Source of the DNA: Torreya grandis
Lineage: Eukaryota; Streptophyta; Pinopsida; Cupressales; Taxaceae
Direction: 5' to 3'
DNA: 64,000 bases
Assembly: GCA_037957365.1 (NCBI GenBank)
Contig: JARHVA010000459.1
Location: forward strand, 4,711,001 to 4,775,000
The position numbers and the translations under genes were made by a program. The notes beneath the pieces were generated by a model, which saw nothing but the letters and a program-made list of their open reading frames with translations, had not been told where the DNA came from and ran no database searches. This document shows, piece by piece, positions 37,463 to 53,100 of the stretch. Every line of letters starts with the position of its first letter. The first letter of the stretch is position 1.

Positions 37463-37757
37463 GTTTATAGATGTAACAAAGCAAAATTACTAGGATAAAG
37501 GAAAAATAAGTGTACCTAGACTCACCTAAATCGTGTGAAGCTAGGTTTGAGTATGCGAGGCTAGTTTTGAGTATGTGAAGTATGCTCCAATACATATCCT
37601 ATAAGTGAAATGTTCATAAATCAATTGTTAAATTAATATATCAAAATTAAAAGACTACAACTGAGTAAATAAGTAAAATTGTGTAAATAGATAAGAAAGA
37701 GGAAATGAATGAATACACCTCACTAGGTACATGAACCAATGCATGAACCTAGTGATA

Positions 37758-38099
<342 letters not shown>

Positions 38100-40538
38100 A
38101 CATGTATATAGTGATTAATCAGTGAATATTTTGGACTAATTTGATGTCCTTCTCAATCCCCATTTATGGGTATCTCAATAATTTAATATATTTTTGATGT
38201 CATCATTTCCCACCCTTGTTTGGTGGATCATGACCTATGAATAGCTTGGATTGGACTTATGGTGTGTCTAACCCTCTCATGTAGGTGGATTAATATGTCA
38301 ATTAGGATATGAATCCATGATTTACCACCCATTTATATTAGATGCATATATAATTGAATTATGTGAAGTAACTATAAATATGTAACTTTATATGTCAGCA
38401 TTGTGGCCACTCAAGTATATTAGGCAACTTTGGGCCACTCAGGAATGCTAGCCATTATAGATGGAGTAAGGCATGAAACTAGTGAACAACATATAATATG
38501 ATGTGTGTAAAACAACATAGATAACATGTAATTTTTAATTCTAATTGATCAACCAGTGTGTAATTGAGCATATGGAAATAATGTACTACACATATACCCC
38601 AAAATCTAATATTTGAGCATATGAATTCTAGACTAAGTTATAAGAATTATATCTAGTTATTTGAATTGAATATGGGAATAGTCATGCCACATATGATTCC
38701 CACAATCTAATGAAACTAATATGAATATTAGATGAACAAGTATGAATATGAGAAAAACTAAACAAATTTTAGAAATCTAGAACTAAATTTATGCAAACTT
38801 ATATTGTACCTACTATAGTTTTATATCCAATTTGTGTTTTTATAAAACTGAGACTATTGGACAGTAGTGTCATGTATTGAAAAGTAGCACCATTATTGTA
38901 AATGTGGTTATAATGTCCCAATTTGGGTAATAGTGTCCTTTTAGTTTGATTTATGTGTAACTATATTGCTTTTTGGGTCATTATTTCTCATTGTGTTTAC
39001 CTGAGTATGATTTATGTAATATGAGCCAATGTGCTAAGAAAATAATCATAAGTGAAATATAGGAGCCTAATCTCTATAACAAATTTATGTGAATTCCCCC
39101 TATTTAAAATGGATTTTTTGAACCACTGAAAGAACTATCTTTTAAAGAAAAAACCTTTGAAAAATGTGTGTTAGCTAGATCATATATGATAATTACATAA
39201 TATTCCAATAGAATATGCATACATAACATCAAAATATAAGATAATCTGAGCATAAATTTGTAATTTAAGATGTATTTCATGTATATCATACACAAGGGTG
39301 TCAAGATAGATATAACAATGCATGTAATAATAAATCTAAGTAAAACTAGGTAGCTACTGAGGGGGATGGGGCATGATGTCCATTACGACACCAAAGTAGG
39401 AAGGGTAAATGAATGAGGTCCCTCATGGAATCAAAAACGTACATTTGTAATAAGAAAATAAAACATACATATAAAACACATGAGGCATGGAAATTATACC
39501 AAGGGGACACAATACAAGGTACATGGGCATATGGGCACATGTCACTAAATCTAAGAAAATAGGACCCACAAGGATAAGTTCAAATGTTGACATATGTAAG
39601 AAATAATTAAGTTGGATTAGATCCACATACATGTTAGACGTTTGCATACACAATCATAAAGGCACACACAAGGATATAGGCACATGTTTAAATCATACAT
39701 ACTATGAAAATAAGTGGCATAGAGCCAAAGAGAAATGGCATATTCAAATGCCCTAAAATAGAAGAAACATAGAGATGTAATCAAGTCGAAACTAAGAAAG
39801 ATAGTAATGAAAGTATGCATGAAAATGTAATAAAAATATGTATAAGAGCCAAAATGTACATATACTGATGCTAAAGTAGTAATAACTAGAAAAACATCTA
39901 AGTGTAACATAATCAATATCAAGATATAACAACACTAAATCTATGATGTAGAGTTTAGGAAAATATAACCTAGTAATCAAAATTGTGTATAGGGTTCCCC
40001 AAAATATGTGAATGTGTCAAATGAAGAACCTTTGTATCTATGTATATGCCCCTAGTAGGCAGATAATAGTAAATCTAGATTAGTGTAGTGGACATGATTC
40101 CTATACTAATTTGCAAGTACTCGACAAGAACAAGTGAATCATATATGTATGATAAAATTTCCTATACTAAGATAGCTAGCATATGTAGTGTCTAGAAAAT
40201 ATAAGAAATGTAAACATTGAAGTGCATATAATCTATAATTTTATGTTTTTTGACTAAATATTTGAATGTTTTTGTGTTTCTGACATATTATATTATTTTT
40301 ATATTTTATAGATATGAGTTATGTAAAAGCAACATGAAAATGAAATTATATACAAGGAGTGATAAATAAGGAAAGTATGTACAATAAGAGAGGAACAATA
40401 TTAACCGATGAGTCTTATTGGAGAGTCACTATCAATATGTCTTATGTTAAAAATAAGATTGGTAATCTCTTATGTAGTGTGATTATAATGTTTTAGTTGA
40501 ATGGTGTGTAGTATGAATCTAGGTATTATTCATATTGA

Positions 40539-40650
<112 letters not shown>

Positions 40651-42416
40651 AAAATGGAATGCTAGAGGGAATTACCTCATACTATGGATTTAACCTTTAT
40701 AAATTATGCTTTGGAATATTGATTGTGATTTTTCCCTTTGAAACTATGCTTATTGTAGGTATCTAGTGCTCTAGAGGCCCTTTTGCTAGAAATCCTTTTT
40801 AGAGAATGCTTATTGGCTTACCATGAATTTAATTTTGCAACTTAAATTATTTCTCTTTTTGTAACATTTTTTCCTACACCCTCAAGTGTAGTTTTCATCT
40901 CACCTATCAATAGGTGAAATGTACTCATCTCATTGTGCCATCTCTTAGTTAATGCAATCAAAATTTCTCTTTTTGTAACATTTTTTGTGTATTTAATTTT
41001 TTTTGCCTTGATAAATTGTATATGTGATTGATTTGCCTTAAGATGATTTTCTCTTTTTATAACATTTCTTGATTATCAACTACTAGAATAGAGTAGTGAT
41101 ACCTTAGGACTACTTTCCCAAACCTTGACATTGATAATCAAATTATTGTATTTATTTTTGACTAAACCCATACTGATTTGAAAGTTGAGCCTCATTTTCG
41201 AGAGGTAGATTTACATATTTTAATTGCTTTACCTATGCTTGTTATATTATTTATTTCTTTGATTTTGCTTTGTGAAATTTTTGTTGTTTAGAGTTGAACT
41301 TTGGTACACACTTTTGTACTATTTAGGAATTTAACCCATTTTGAATTTGTATATGTGTCATTGTTTATTATTTATATTATGTATCATTGTTTCAGTCATA
41401 TGTATCCATTATCTATTTTATTTTCCTTTTCAATTATAAATATGAATTAGTGTGGTGCCCATGAATTCTATGATATGTAAAATAATATCTAGATCTCCTC
41501 ATTGGGTGTATATGGGGTAGGTTGATCATCTTAGATTTAATAATTTACCTTAGTACCTCAATTGAAATCTTATTTTATCTTTTATTTATTTTTGAATCAC
41601 TAGTTATAGATGTATTTTTTTGACTTATGATTTGGATATGAGAGAGTGTTTTTCACAAATTTGCTAGGTGTAAATGCATATACATAGTTTATGCTAACAT
41701 ATTATAAATATTATGTACATGTAATTTGATTTAACAATAATGTGACATATTAAATTAATAACTAATTTCAATTATAAAAATCTAATACTAGCTTGATCAT
41801 AATAATAATTTGATCCCATAGAGTCTCACAAGTGTAAATCCTAGTTGCTTCTAATTGAACATGTAGGCACACACTCTGTAGGGAAGAAGTGTGAATAGGA
41901 TACGTATGGGATTAGTGACAATATTATAATTTACTTCATCTATTTTATGAGTGTTATCAAGGAAATTGTTAGAGGGAAATTAATTATCACCCTCATGGGT
42001 ATGAAGAGGAAAAGGAGATTATTTATTTTGTAGAAGATATGACATCGAAACTTGAAACATAGTTGTTAGCTTATGTAATAGATCATATATGTATGTAAGT
42101 ATTCATTTAATTATTGAATTCCAAATATGATAACAATGGCATGATAGATATATAATTCAACATGACATGCATTTTAATTGATATAGGGGATCATCTATAC
42201 ATGTGTTTATGTATTTTTTGAGTTGATTCTGAATTAAAGGGAATAAGCATGCAAATGAAAGTATTAAACTTTACAACAAAATTTTATACAATTATCATGT
42301 GATTATTATCATTATTATCTAAAATAAAAATAAAAAATGTATGGATCTAAAATCTAAATGCTAGAGATGCAAATCCTAGGGTTATCTAGTGTTAAGGTCT
42401 GTGCAATATTTGAAGT

Positions 42417-42431
42417 ACGTTGGGTTCACCA
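42417..42431 (-). other. Primer-binding site, tRNA-Trp type
   Basis: Minus strand: TGGTGAACCCAACGT, 1 nt after the LTR end. The complement of the plant tRNA-Trp 3' end is TGGTGAACCCGACGT by my recollection of that tRNA, so 14 of 15 bases agree. The difference is G to A at a CpG. Confidence 0.8.
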
Positions 42432-42432
42432 A

Positions 42433-43077
42433 TTTTTTAACATTTTAAGACTTAACTAGTATAAATCCTATGTTTGTTAAAGATTTTAGTAGATTAAATT
42501 AGATAAATAATATGCAATAAATACAACCACTAATTTGTTACATAATTGACTAGCTTTGACTTTTCTAAAAATAGTAATAAATAATGCAAGAACTTAGCTA
42601 GAAAATAGCTAAAACAGGTGACCTAAATGTTGGAAAATGAGGTGGAAGCTAGAATTATGTCACAAAATAGAACCCAGTTTCATAACACTTCTTATATAGT
42701 AGCACCATAATTAGATAATAGCTCCATTATTAGAAATGTGTCAATAGTGTCTTGATATTATAGGTAGTGTCCTTTGTGCAGGGCTATCTTGAGCTTTTGG
42801 GTGCACCTGTGTATAGATATATGAGGTATGTTCATACAGTCATGAATCTTGAAACCCTATATTTTTCATATAATGAATTATTTGGTGAGAAACACCTAAT
42901 CCTCCATGTATCTAAGGAATTTGGTTGTCATGTGTTGAAAAGTAAGTTTGTTAGTAGGGTAGGCTATACATCCTCAACACCTTGATATGAAGAGAGTTTC
43001 CTACATACCAATACTTTAAGGAGGGATTGATCCTGATGTATTTATCCCCACCTAACTGCTAGTGCAAGTGAAACTAG
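42433..43077 (-). repeat. 5' LTR of the tRNA-Trp-primed element, left part
   Basis: Aligns with 36240 to about 36860 of the 3' LTR, then breaks at the inserted element. Its last five bases (ACTAG) are the target duplication of that insertion. Confidence 0.82.
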
Positions 43078-46000
43078 TTTTGATAATTTGGCCTCCTAGG
43101 CCAAATTTCAACCCTTGTAGTTAAAAAAATTTAATTGTCATGACCCTTAAAATTTTATATTCACCATAATATTCCTTTTAAAATCTTCAAAATATTAGTT
43201 TAAATCTTTGATTAGCATTTTTTATTGATGAAATTAAGGTAAATGTCATTATGACCTAATGTTGTCTAGTCACCTTATGACATGGTCAAGTGGGTCTAAG
43301 GGGGTTAAATGGTATAAGGGGGTCATGTAAAAACATTTCATGTGGTTTAAAATTAATATTACACCTATTATATTATGTATAGCTCCTAAGAAGTGGTAAA
43401 TCAATTTTATAACATTGTATTCCACTCTTGAGGTGTTCTATTGATTCATTTTATAATGTTCAAAAAGATTTTTGGAAATAAATGATAATTTTATGGTAGA
43501 AGGAAGATATGGACACATAAATACATGTTTATAAAATACTTTAAATATTTCAAAGTCAATTTACATATCTTCTCCATCAAATTTTAAGTAGAATATACAA
43601 TTTTCATAGTAGAAAAGAGGCTTTTTCAGGTAGTCTGTATAGGTTTTTAGATCAAGATCATGCTTAAGCATGTGTAGGGATTAATTTATGCCTCCTAGGA
43701 TAATATGCATTATATAGGTGTATTTTCATGTCTAAATGAGTTAAAAATTGATCCCTTTCCTCCATCATCCTACTTGATAGCTCAAAAATCTACTCATGTT
43801 TCTATTTGGTACAGACAGAGGAGAAAGGATGAGGACCTAAGATTTTGTTAAAAGGAGGGGACCCTATTTATATTCCATTTTATGTCATTATTCTTTATAA
43901 TTTATCCCAATCCTTTATTAATAATCAATAATAAGGTGAAAGACTCATAGTGTCTCATCTATCCAAATAGGGCTATAGGTTTACCTCAATATATTCACTT
44001 CTAATCTCATTAGAAATAATAATTATGTTAGAAGGGATATATGAGGTTCTTTTAGACATCCTAAATCATTTTAAAAAATCACTTGGCATGTGTGATTCAT
44101 CAAGAGATAGGAAATCTTCAATCTGGTCAATCTACAAGAAGGTGGCAATAGGGTTTTTGATGAATTTGAGATCTAGAACACTAAAATCATTTTTTATCAT
44201 GATTATTGATATCTCCTCTCAATAATTTAAATACCACTCTTGTTTATATCCTATTACACTTGCATCCAATAGTTATGAGGGTTTCTAAAATCAACTCATG
44301 GTAGTATGTTCATAAGTGAGAAGGTGGTAGTCATAAATATACAAATGGTTTTGCATTATCCAAATACATGGGAGGGTTTAAGAGTCCAAAAGATAGGTTG
44401 GTAAGAAATTAAAAGGTGTATTCCACCCATACACATAATTATTCATCCCAATTGATATGAATTAACACTAAAAGGATCAATAACCTCATATTGGAATAGG
44501 TTGCATATTAAAGGAAACATAATCTTTAAATTTTTGGGGTTCTCAAAAATTGAGAACATGATTGGTGAAGAATTCACACCCCCTTCAGACTCTTCCAATT
44601 CCATATTATATAATTTAACATCCCTTCACTAAACATTAACCCTTATATATGGTAACACCATCACTATACCTCTCTAAATGGTACAATTTTAAGGATTTGA
44701 TAATCTATAGGCCCATACCTATACAATAATATGATAGAGGTCTCTTAGAAACTAGAGGAATGTGTTAAGATATAGGGTGATATGATTATAATTTATAACA
44801 TCTTGTGGATACATCATTCTATGTATATATATCCATGGGATGCCTTGTGATATTCAGTACAATAAAAGAGTAATCATCCCTAAGCACTCATAGTCAAGAA
44901 ACTTAGAATTATCATCCATAAAATTGACTATAGAAGAAGGGAAATTTAGGAAAAAGAATCCATTTTAGGTTCCTTGAAAGTAAATGAGGTGAAATAAGTC
45001 TATAAAATGCATATTAGAGATGCAATATGTTTTAAGTGTTAAGAGAGTTTCCATGAATAAATAAAACTCACCTTTTACATTTCACACACAGTCAAGGATG
45101 CCAATGGTTACCTATAGGAAATCATGATAAAATAGAGGTGATAGATTTTGAGATACACTATATAAATACTAATAGGTTAAAATAATTAAAGGTAACCTAA
45201 GAAATGTGTTTACATCACTCAAAGGTACATCAACATCCATCCACATGCCTAAAAGGGATCTATAGGTCTAATGAAGAGTCTTTAACTCTATCTCCAAAAG
45301 TGGAAGGACAATATGTACTTTGAAATTCAAATTTAATCCAATATAGAGTCATATAATATCATGAATATCTTAAATGGAGATATTAAAGTTAATAATATAG
45401 GTATCAAGTTTATAAAGGCATCTAAAATGAAAAGGGATATCTCACATAGTTACAGCACACAAAACACCCACATGTAGGTAGGCAGAGTAAAGGAGATATG
45501 TTGAACCCTACATAGAAGTGAAGATAAAAATTTAAAATATGGTCTATGAATTTTTTTTTAAAATTATCTTAGTCTCCATACAAATGATTTTGTCATTTAA
45601 GACTGAGAAGATCCCAATGGCCTAATTCAAACTATTAGACCTAGACTAATATGTACAAGCCGAGACATGTAAAATGGAAAAGAAATAAAATGTTTGAGAG
45701 TGTTTAAAGAATGGAAAGATTCAAGAGGATGATTGAAAAAATTATAGATAATATCATGATGTTTTAGGACATAGGAAAAAATGAGAAAGCTTAGTTTTTA
45801 GACCTGTAGGGTCAACTATGCCTTGAAGCATATAAACCATATGTAAGAGTATGAGAGGTATGTAGAAAGTTTACATGGATTAAAAATAATATGAACCATT
45901 ATAATTAGTTATGTGGGTTTTCACAGACCCTTAGGAGGTTTTGAAAGTCAAAACCAACATAATTTACTCTTTTTTACCCTTTTCCTCTCTCTCAACCTCC

Positions 46001-47549
46001 TAGAATGTAGGGTTTTGAGCCTGAGAAGCATTTTAATCAAATTAGAACATTAGGGAGCATATGCATGGAGTCCTTAAATACTAGTTAAAATTTAATAAGG
46101 TTATATACATAAATTTATTGGCATTAGTTTTGTATTTCAAGCCCTTAGGGATATGAATAATCATTAAGAGGTTATGCACATCTGAACCTACCTAAACTAG
46201 TCCTAATGACTTGACAGAGTCAAAATTGATAAAAATGCATCCAAATGTCTTGGATTATATTATAAAAAACCTATAAGACATTATTCACTTCGAGGAGACC
46301 CCCACCATGGAATTTGTAGGCATACTAACCTATACAAATTCATAAAAAATATACATTTGTAGGGCTATAGGCTCATAACATGGTTATGATCATGTTAAGG
46401 TGATGAAAACCATTAAATATGATGGTTTGGATATCCCTACATCTTATTATAACTAAAAATCCACTTAATTAACCATAATATTGTTCTTATATGTCTAGAA
46501 GACAATTTTATATGTGCTTGTGATGGAGAAAGAAGGTCACCTTGAGAGGTTAGGAACAATATGAATGAGCCTACCCTAATTCCATAGCATCATAAATTTC
46601 TCAGGTAATAAATTTTTTTATAATATCTTTAATTATATCATATGTAGATCTTATGATCACTTAAGAGAGCTAAAGTCAAGTAATTAGGCCTTGTTACGTA
46701 GTAGGCCTATTTAGTCAACAAGAGAAGATGACTATTGGTGTAGAGGGATAGATTAAATTTAGGACCATAACATAATTGTAGCTAACTCAAGGAGGTGATG
46801 TGATCATGCATATTTCATGTCCATTATGGAGGATGGGGAAGTTTTCCAAGCCTTATTAGCATGTAAGACACAGGTAGGCTACTTATTGTTCCATAAAGGC
46901 CAAGATGGACCACATTTATACCTTGTAACTATTAAAAAGAGAGGTTTTTGACAAAATTTTAATGATCATGATTTGAATGATGTCAAACAAGATTTAATTA
47001 TCTCCTATCCACTACACCTCCATGCCCAAAATCTCATTAAAGACCACTAAATAGCTAAGACAACATGTGGAGAGAGCATGGAGCTTTTATTGATGCTTAT
47101 AACTGATGATGGAGTGAATAAGTGCAATCTAGGTGGTAGTGTTTTGAAGTAGACCTTTCACCCATAAAATTCAAGTTCAAACCATCTACCATAACCTTAA
47201 TGTGAATTAATAATGATTAGGAGTCTCTTGGAGAACATGTTTTAGTCACTAATCCTTGTTTGATTCACAAAGTGTTGTTGAATGGTCAGTTAGAGTGGAT
47301 ATAATATGTTAGTGCATCACCTCCTCTTATATTAAGTTTTGTTTCATGAATTCACCTATCCCTTTTCATCAAAAAATTAGTATATTTAGGAACTAATCCA
47401 TAATTGATTCACTAGGGGAGCTAGTCACAAAACTAGACATTCACTTCATCAACTAGGCCACCCACACTTATAGGTAATCCCCTTGTATTATCTAGATGAG
47501 GTAGGCTTAAAACACCACTACGTCAAGGGTGTAATATATACTTATAATA
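43078..47549 (+). repeat. 5' LTR of the LARD-like element, with internal deletion
   Basis: Aligns along its length with 50140-54938 but lacks about 330 bp that in the 3' copy fall at about 54185-54515. The join is near 47120. Confidence 0.82.
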
Positions 47550-47794
47550 TTTTTTTCATTCTTTATGGGACTAGGATTTAATTGAGTTGGATCATACACT
47601 TTCATTATTCAGTAATCTGAAAGATTTCAAAGCACTAAGGAAGTAGACCAACACTCAAAATTTCATCCCAAGGGTCATCAATAGGTATTCATCCAAGGAT
47701 AAGAACAAATTATTATGATTTTATTGGTTTTTTCTTTTACTCGTGACATTCAATGGATAGATATGTATTGATTTTTAACCCTCATTTCCTTATC

Positions 47795-49870
47795 AATAGT
47801 ATTATGTCTCATACCATCCCTATAGTACTCCTTACCAGCCCCCTTGGTATCCCAACCACATACCTCAATAGCTTCATGAACCTTTTATGCTCCCAATGAA
47901 CCATATTAGTTTCATGATTAGATTTCCTATTATCCTCCTTGATATTATTCCTATTAGGAGTACTATCCCTCCTTCCCTACCCAACTACCATTTCAAGATA
48001 CACATAGTTTAATCAATGAGTTAGAAGAATTAAAAAGCATTAATCAAATCATTACTAGTGATATATTGAACTTGAAGGAGTATCAGTTTCAATGCAACCA
48101 ATCCTATTATCCTCCAACTCCTTCTACCCCATATCAATATACTTGGACCACTACTCTCATACCAAACACAAAACAAAGAGAGATGAAGGTTGCATAAGTC
48201 ATGACAAGGAGATTCACAAGATTTCAAATCCCCTCATGTCTTACTCAAGCTCAAGTTATCCATGGATGTCTAGGTATGAAAATAGATAAATAAGATATGA
48301 GTACCAACCATAAGAAATTTCCAATATTTCAAAATTCCTCTTCACCCCCTAAACTCACTCAAGAGCACCCTATAAAGCCTTATATTCCAACTTCATCAGT
48401 TGGAGATACTTTCCCTCCCACCATCTCCATATTTGAAGGAGAACCCTTGGTTTGGAGAGAACACGAGGAACATATAAATGAAGAGAAGTGTATGGATGAT
48501 ATTCTAAGAAATCTTTAAAATTATTTAAGTTCTCCATTAGTCCTTCATACTATAGCCATTCATGAGAATCAAGATACATCTAAGTTTAAAAAATAAACTA
48601 AGGAGTGGAAAAGGAAGAATGTAGTGCCTTCAATTGATTGTCTTTCTCCATCTCCTTAACAACATCATGATCAACCTAGTATTCCTAAGGATATAATTTA
48701 GGAGAAGCTAGCTATATTTAAGGCATAATTGGGGTATTTGATGTGAGAGCGTACTTTATAGAGAACATTAATGAGATGATATCCCTCAAGATCTTGATTA
48801 TGTTGTAATTGTAAGTGGGTTCCAAGAACATCTTGAAAATGATACTTCAAGAACCTATCATGAGGAGACCACTATTGACACTCTCATTCATCCCAACAGA
48901 TCAGACTTTGAGAATAAATGGGGTAAATCACAATGGCATAACCTTGAGGTAGATTAAACATAAGAAACTTCTCCTCTAGGAGACATTCATGAAAAAATCC
49001 CTCATGAACCTATCATTAAAGCTAAGAGTACTTCAAGTGATTTTTATGATCAAGTAATTATAGAACATGAGCCTTCTCATGACCATGTTGGAGAGTAAGA
49101 GGCACTTGATCATCATGCTTCCCTAAAATGAGATGGTAAGAGTGGAATTTAGGTCCATATATTTTTGACTGATCATGAAGAGATTAAATTTTGGGAAGAC
49201 CTAGAGACCTTTTGTTTAAGTTTAGATTATACATGTCCAGCTTATCATGATAATGATAACATTGTCAACTTTGCCAATGAGCATTGTGAAGATCTCAATA
49301 AGCATCTTAAGGTGATAACTATGGTAGATGATCTTATTTATTCTCAATAAAAGATCCAAGATCCTAATGACATGAGGTAATCCTACTTGGATATGGTCAA
49401 GAATACTAAAGAGCTTAATAGGAAAGTAATTAAAGAATAACAAGATGAAGTTTTTGAGTAAGAATGCAAGGTTACAAGTAAAAAAATAGGTCTTTAAGAT
49501 CATCTTTAGAAGGTTTAATTTTAGGGTCCACAAAGGCATTATGAATATGGTATCATATAAGACGAGAAAAAGATTAATTTTGAGAAGCCAATTGAAACAA
49601 AGGTTGAGATTGTTTTCCCTATAAACCAAGATGAAACCATATTGTAAAACTCTCACATTTATAAAGATAGGCAACAATTTGAGGGGACATATTTACTATT
49701 GTAGACTCATCTAAGGTCAAGGTAAAAATAATGGTGGTAAAAAAAGGAGATGTTCAATTAATAAAAAAACATGATCAATAGATTTTAATTTAAATTAGAT
49801 CATATAATAGAGTAGAGGATATAAGGAACTTCCCCTTTGACCTAGGAGGAGGAAGGCTTGTTCAGGTTAG
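47795..49870 (+). pseudogene. Relic of an unknown ORF in the LARD-like element
   Basis: Several frames joined by small indels and many stops can be followed for about 690 codons. The N-terminus is rich in Tyr, Pro and Gln (SYHPYSTPYQPPWYPNHIPQ near 47800; QSYYPPTPSTPYQYTW near 48110). A segment with FPIFQNSSSPPKLTQEHPIK follows at 48297-48518. A charged part precedes DHEEIKFWEDLETFCLSLDY (49175-49230). The relic ends with NFPFDLGGGRLVQV near 49830-49870. The F-W...L-E.F and FPFDLGG motifs recur in the same order in the ORF of the element at 58915-64000. No known family was recognised. A Gag-like structural role is only a guess from its position just behind the LTR. Confidence 0.65.
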
Positions 49871-50139
49871 TTGTATATAGTCAGTTGTTTTCTTTATTGC
49901 CTAGTTTTTAATAAGTGTTTTTCATCACATGTGTGTTTGCTTATTTCTTGTGTGTGTGTTTTCATTGTGTGAGGCTAATGTAGTCCTTGAAGGTTTTATA
50001 AGGTTCTAAATATGATTGATAGTCCAAATAGAGTGCTAATCTAATTCATGTTTCCAAGTGTGAGTCTAGTGCCTATCATGTATGAGATAGCTAGTTTTCT
50101 TGACCAACATGTTAGTCAACCACTATGGGTCACCAAGAA
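49871..50139 (+). other. 3' interior of the LARD-like element
   Basis: T-rich sequence with TGTGTGTTTGC phrases between the ORF relic and the 3' LTR. The last bases, TCACCAAGAA before TGTTGATAATTTG, resemble TCACCAAAAT before TGTTAGTAATTTG in the element at 58915-64000 (minus strand there). Confidence 0.55.
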
Positions 50140-53100
50140 TGTTGATAATTTGCCCTCCTAGGCCAAATTTCAAAACATGTAGTTTAAAAAATTAATTTTC
50201 ATGTCCCATAACATTAGATGTTGGCCATCAAATGCCTTGTAAAATCTTCAAAATTGTATTTCAAGCCTTGGTTAGCATTGTTTGATGAAATTAAGGTAAA
50301 TGTAATTTTGACCTAATGTTTTCTAGTCACCTTATGGCATGTTTAAGTGGGTCTAATGGGGTTAATTTTTCTAAGGGGGTCATGTTAAAACATTTAATGT
50401 GGTTCCCAATTCATAACACACCTCTTATAATTTGTAAAAATCATAGGAAGGTGGCAAATAAATATTATAACATTGCATTCCAATCTCAAGGTGTTTTATT
50501 AATCCATTTTATAACATTCAAGAGGAGTTTTGGAAATAAATGAAAATTTTAAGGTATAAGGAAGAGATAGACACATCATTACATGTTAATATAGGAATTT
50601 ACAGACTTTATAGGCACTTGACATATCCTCTTCATTAGTTTTCAAGTAGAATATACAATTTTCATAGTAGAAAAAAGAGGGATTTTAGGTAGTCTGTACA
50701 TGCTGTCAAATAAATTTCATGTTTAGGAATGTTTAGGGATTCCTTTATGCATAATATGCCTAAATACATGATTTTTATGTATTTTAAAGTTTAAATGAGT
50801 CAAAAAATGATCCCTTTCCTCCATCATCCTCCTTGGTAACTTAGAAAAACTAGTCAGGTTTCTATTATGTATAGACCGAAGAGAGAAGATGAAGACTAAG
50901 ATTTTGGTAAGAGGAAGGGACCATAGTTTTATTAAATTTTGATTCATTAGTCCTCATAATTTATCCTCATCATTTATTAACAATCACTAAGAAGTAGAAG
51001 GACTCACAGTGTCTCATACATCTAGACATAGGTGTTGGTTTACCTCAATATCTTCACTTCTGATCTCATTGGAACTAAGAATGATATTGGAGGGGATATT
51101 AAAGGAATTTAAACTCACCATAAATTTTTTTACAAACTCAATTTTCATGTGTGATCCATCAAGAGATAATAAATCCTCGGGTTAGTTAATCTAGAGGAAG
51201 GTGGTATTAATTTTTTTATGAATTTTAGATCCAAACCACTGAAAATAGTTTTTGTCATGATTCTCAATAGAACATATCAATAATTTCAATCCCACTATAA
51301 TTTATATAATATTAAACTTCAATCTAAAATTTATGATTGTTTCTCAAATTAACTCATGGTGACATGTTCATAAGTGAGAAGGTGGCAGTCACAAATGTAC
51401 ACATGGTTTTGCATTGTCTGAATGCATGGGATGGTTTAAGAATCAAAATGACAATATGGCTAGACCCTAAGAGTCTTATTACACCCATAAACATAATTAT
51501 TAATCCAAATTTATATTAAATAACATTTAAAATATCAATAACCTCATATTAGAATAGGTTTTAAGTTAAAGGAAACATAATCCTTAAGGTTTTAGGGTTC
51601 TCAACATTTGAGAACATGATTGGTGAATAATTCACAGCCTATTCACTCTTCCAATTCCATATTATTTTATTTTATATAAATTAAATAAAAAAAACCCTTA
51701 TATAGGGGAAAAACATCAATATATCTCTCTAAATGGTACAAGTTTGAAGAACTAATCATCTATGGGCCCATACCTATACACTAAGAAGATAGAGGTCTCT
51801 TGGCAACTAGAGGAATGGGTTATGGTATAAGGTGAGATGATTATAATATATAAGATATTTTGGAGAGATAATTATAGTTATATATTTCCATGGGAGGCCT
51901 TTTTATATTTAATTACAAAATAAGAGTACTCAACCCTAGGTACTCACAGTTAACAAACTCAAAATTATCATCCATAGACTTGACTATAAAAGAAGGGATA
52001 ATTAGGTAAAAGAGTACATTTTAGGGTTCCTTAAAATTATACAAGGTGAATTATGTTTTAAAAATTCATAGTATAGATAATATATGTTTTAATTGGTAAG
52101 ATATTTTCCATGAATAAAGAAACCTCACCTCTCACCTTTTTCACATAGTTAAGGATGCCAATTATTACTGATAGGTAATCATGAGGAAAAAAATGTAAAT
52201 AAGTGTGATATACACTAGATAAATACTAATAGGTAAACCCATGTAAATGTACCATAATTAATTTGTTTCTATCATTGAAAACTACCTAAAAAAACATCCA
52301 CAATCCCAATAGGGATTTATAGTTCTAATGAAGAGTCTTTAACTCTATCTCCAAAAGTGTAAGGAAAATATATATTGTGACATTGAAATTTAAGTCTATA
52401 AGGAGTTAATTAAGATAATTAATATATTAAAGGGATATTGGTAAGGTAATGAATCAGTTTTTATGTTTATAAAGGAATCCAAAATGAAAAAGTACCTATC
52501 ACATAGTTAGAGCACATAGAGAACTTACAGCCAGGAATGCAAAGTAAAGGAGATGTGTTGAACCCTACATAGAAGTGAAGTTAAAAATAAAAAATAGGGT
52601 CTATTACCTTTTTCTAAAGTCTCTTATTATCCATTGAAATAATTTGTTCCTTTGAGACTAGGAAGAGTCCAATGGCCTAATTTGGCCTATTAGGCCTAAA
52701 TTAACATGTACAGGCCTATACATGGAAAATGAAGGACAAATTTATTATTTGAGAGTGTTAAATTTTTTTTAATATTTAGGAAGATGAGTGATAACATTAT
52801 AGAAAATATCATGAAGTTTTTAGACTTAGGCAAAAAGGAAAAATCTCAATTTATAGACCTGTAGGGTCAGTTCCACCATGAAGCCTACAAACTCTAGGCA
52901 AGAGTATGAGGGGTATGGAGAGAGTTTAAAGGGATGAACAATAATATTAACCATGTGAATTATTAAAGTGTGTTTTAATAATCCCTTAAAAGGTGTTAGA
53001 AGTTAAAATTAACATAATTTTCTCTTTTCCATCCTTTTCCTCTCTCTTGACCTCCTTGAATGCAAGCTTTTGATCTAGATAAACATTTTCATCACATTAG

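Noticed and set aside
50118..50139. tRNA-Trp-like PBS on the minus strand before the 3' LTR of the LARD-like element (TGGTGACCC)
   Set aside because: The ORF relic and the TATA/AATAAA order place that element on the plus strand, and the spacer to the LTR would be too long.
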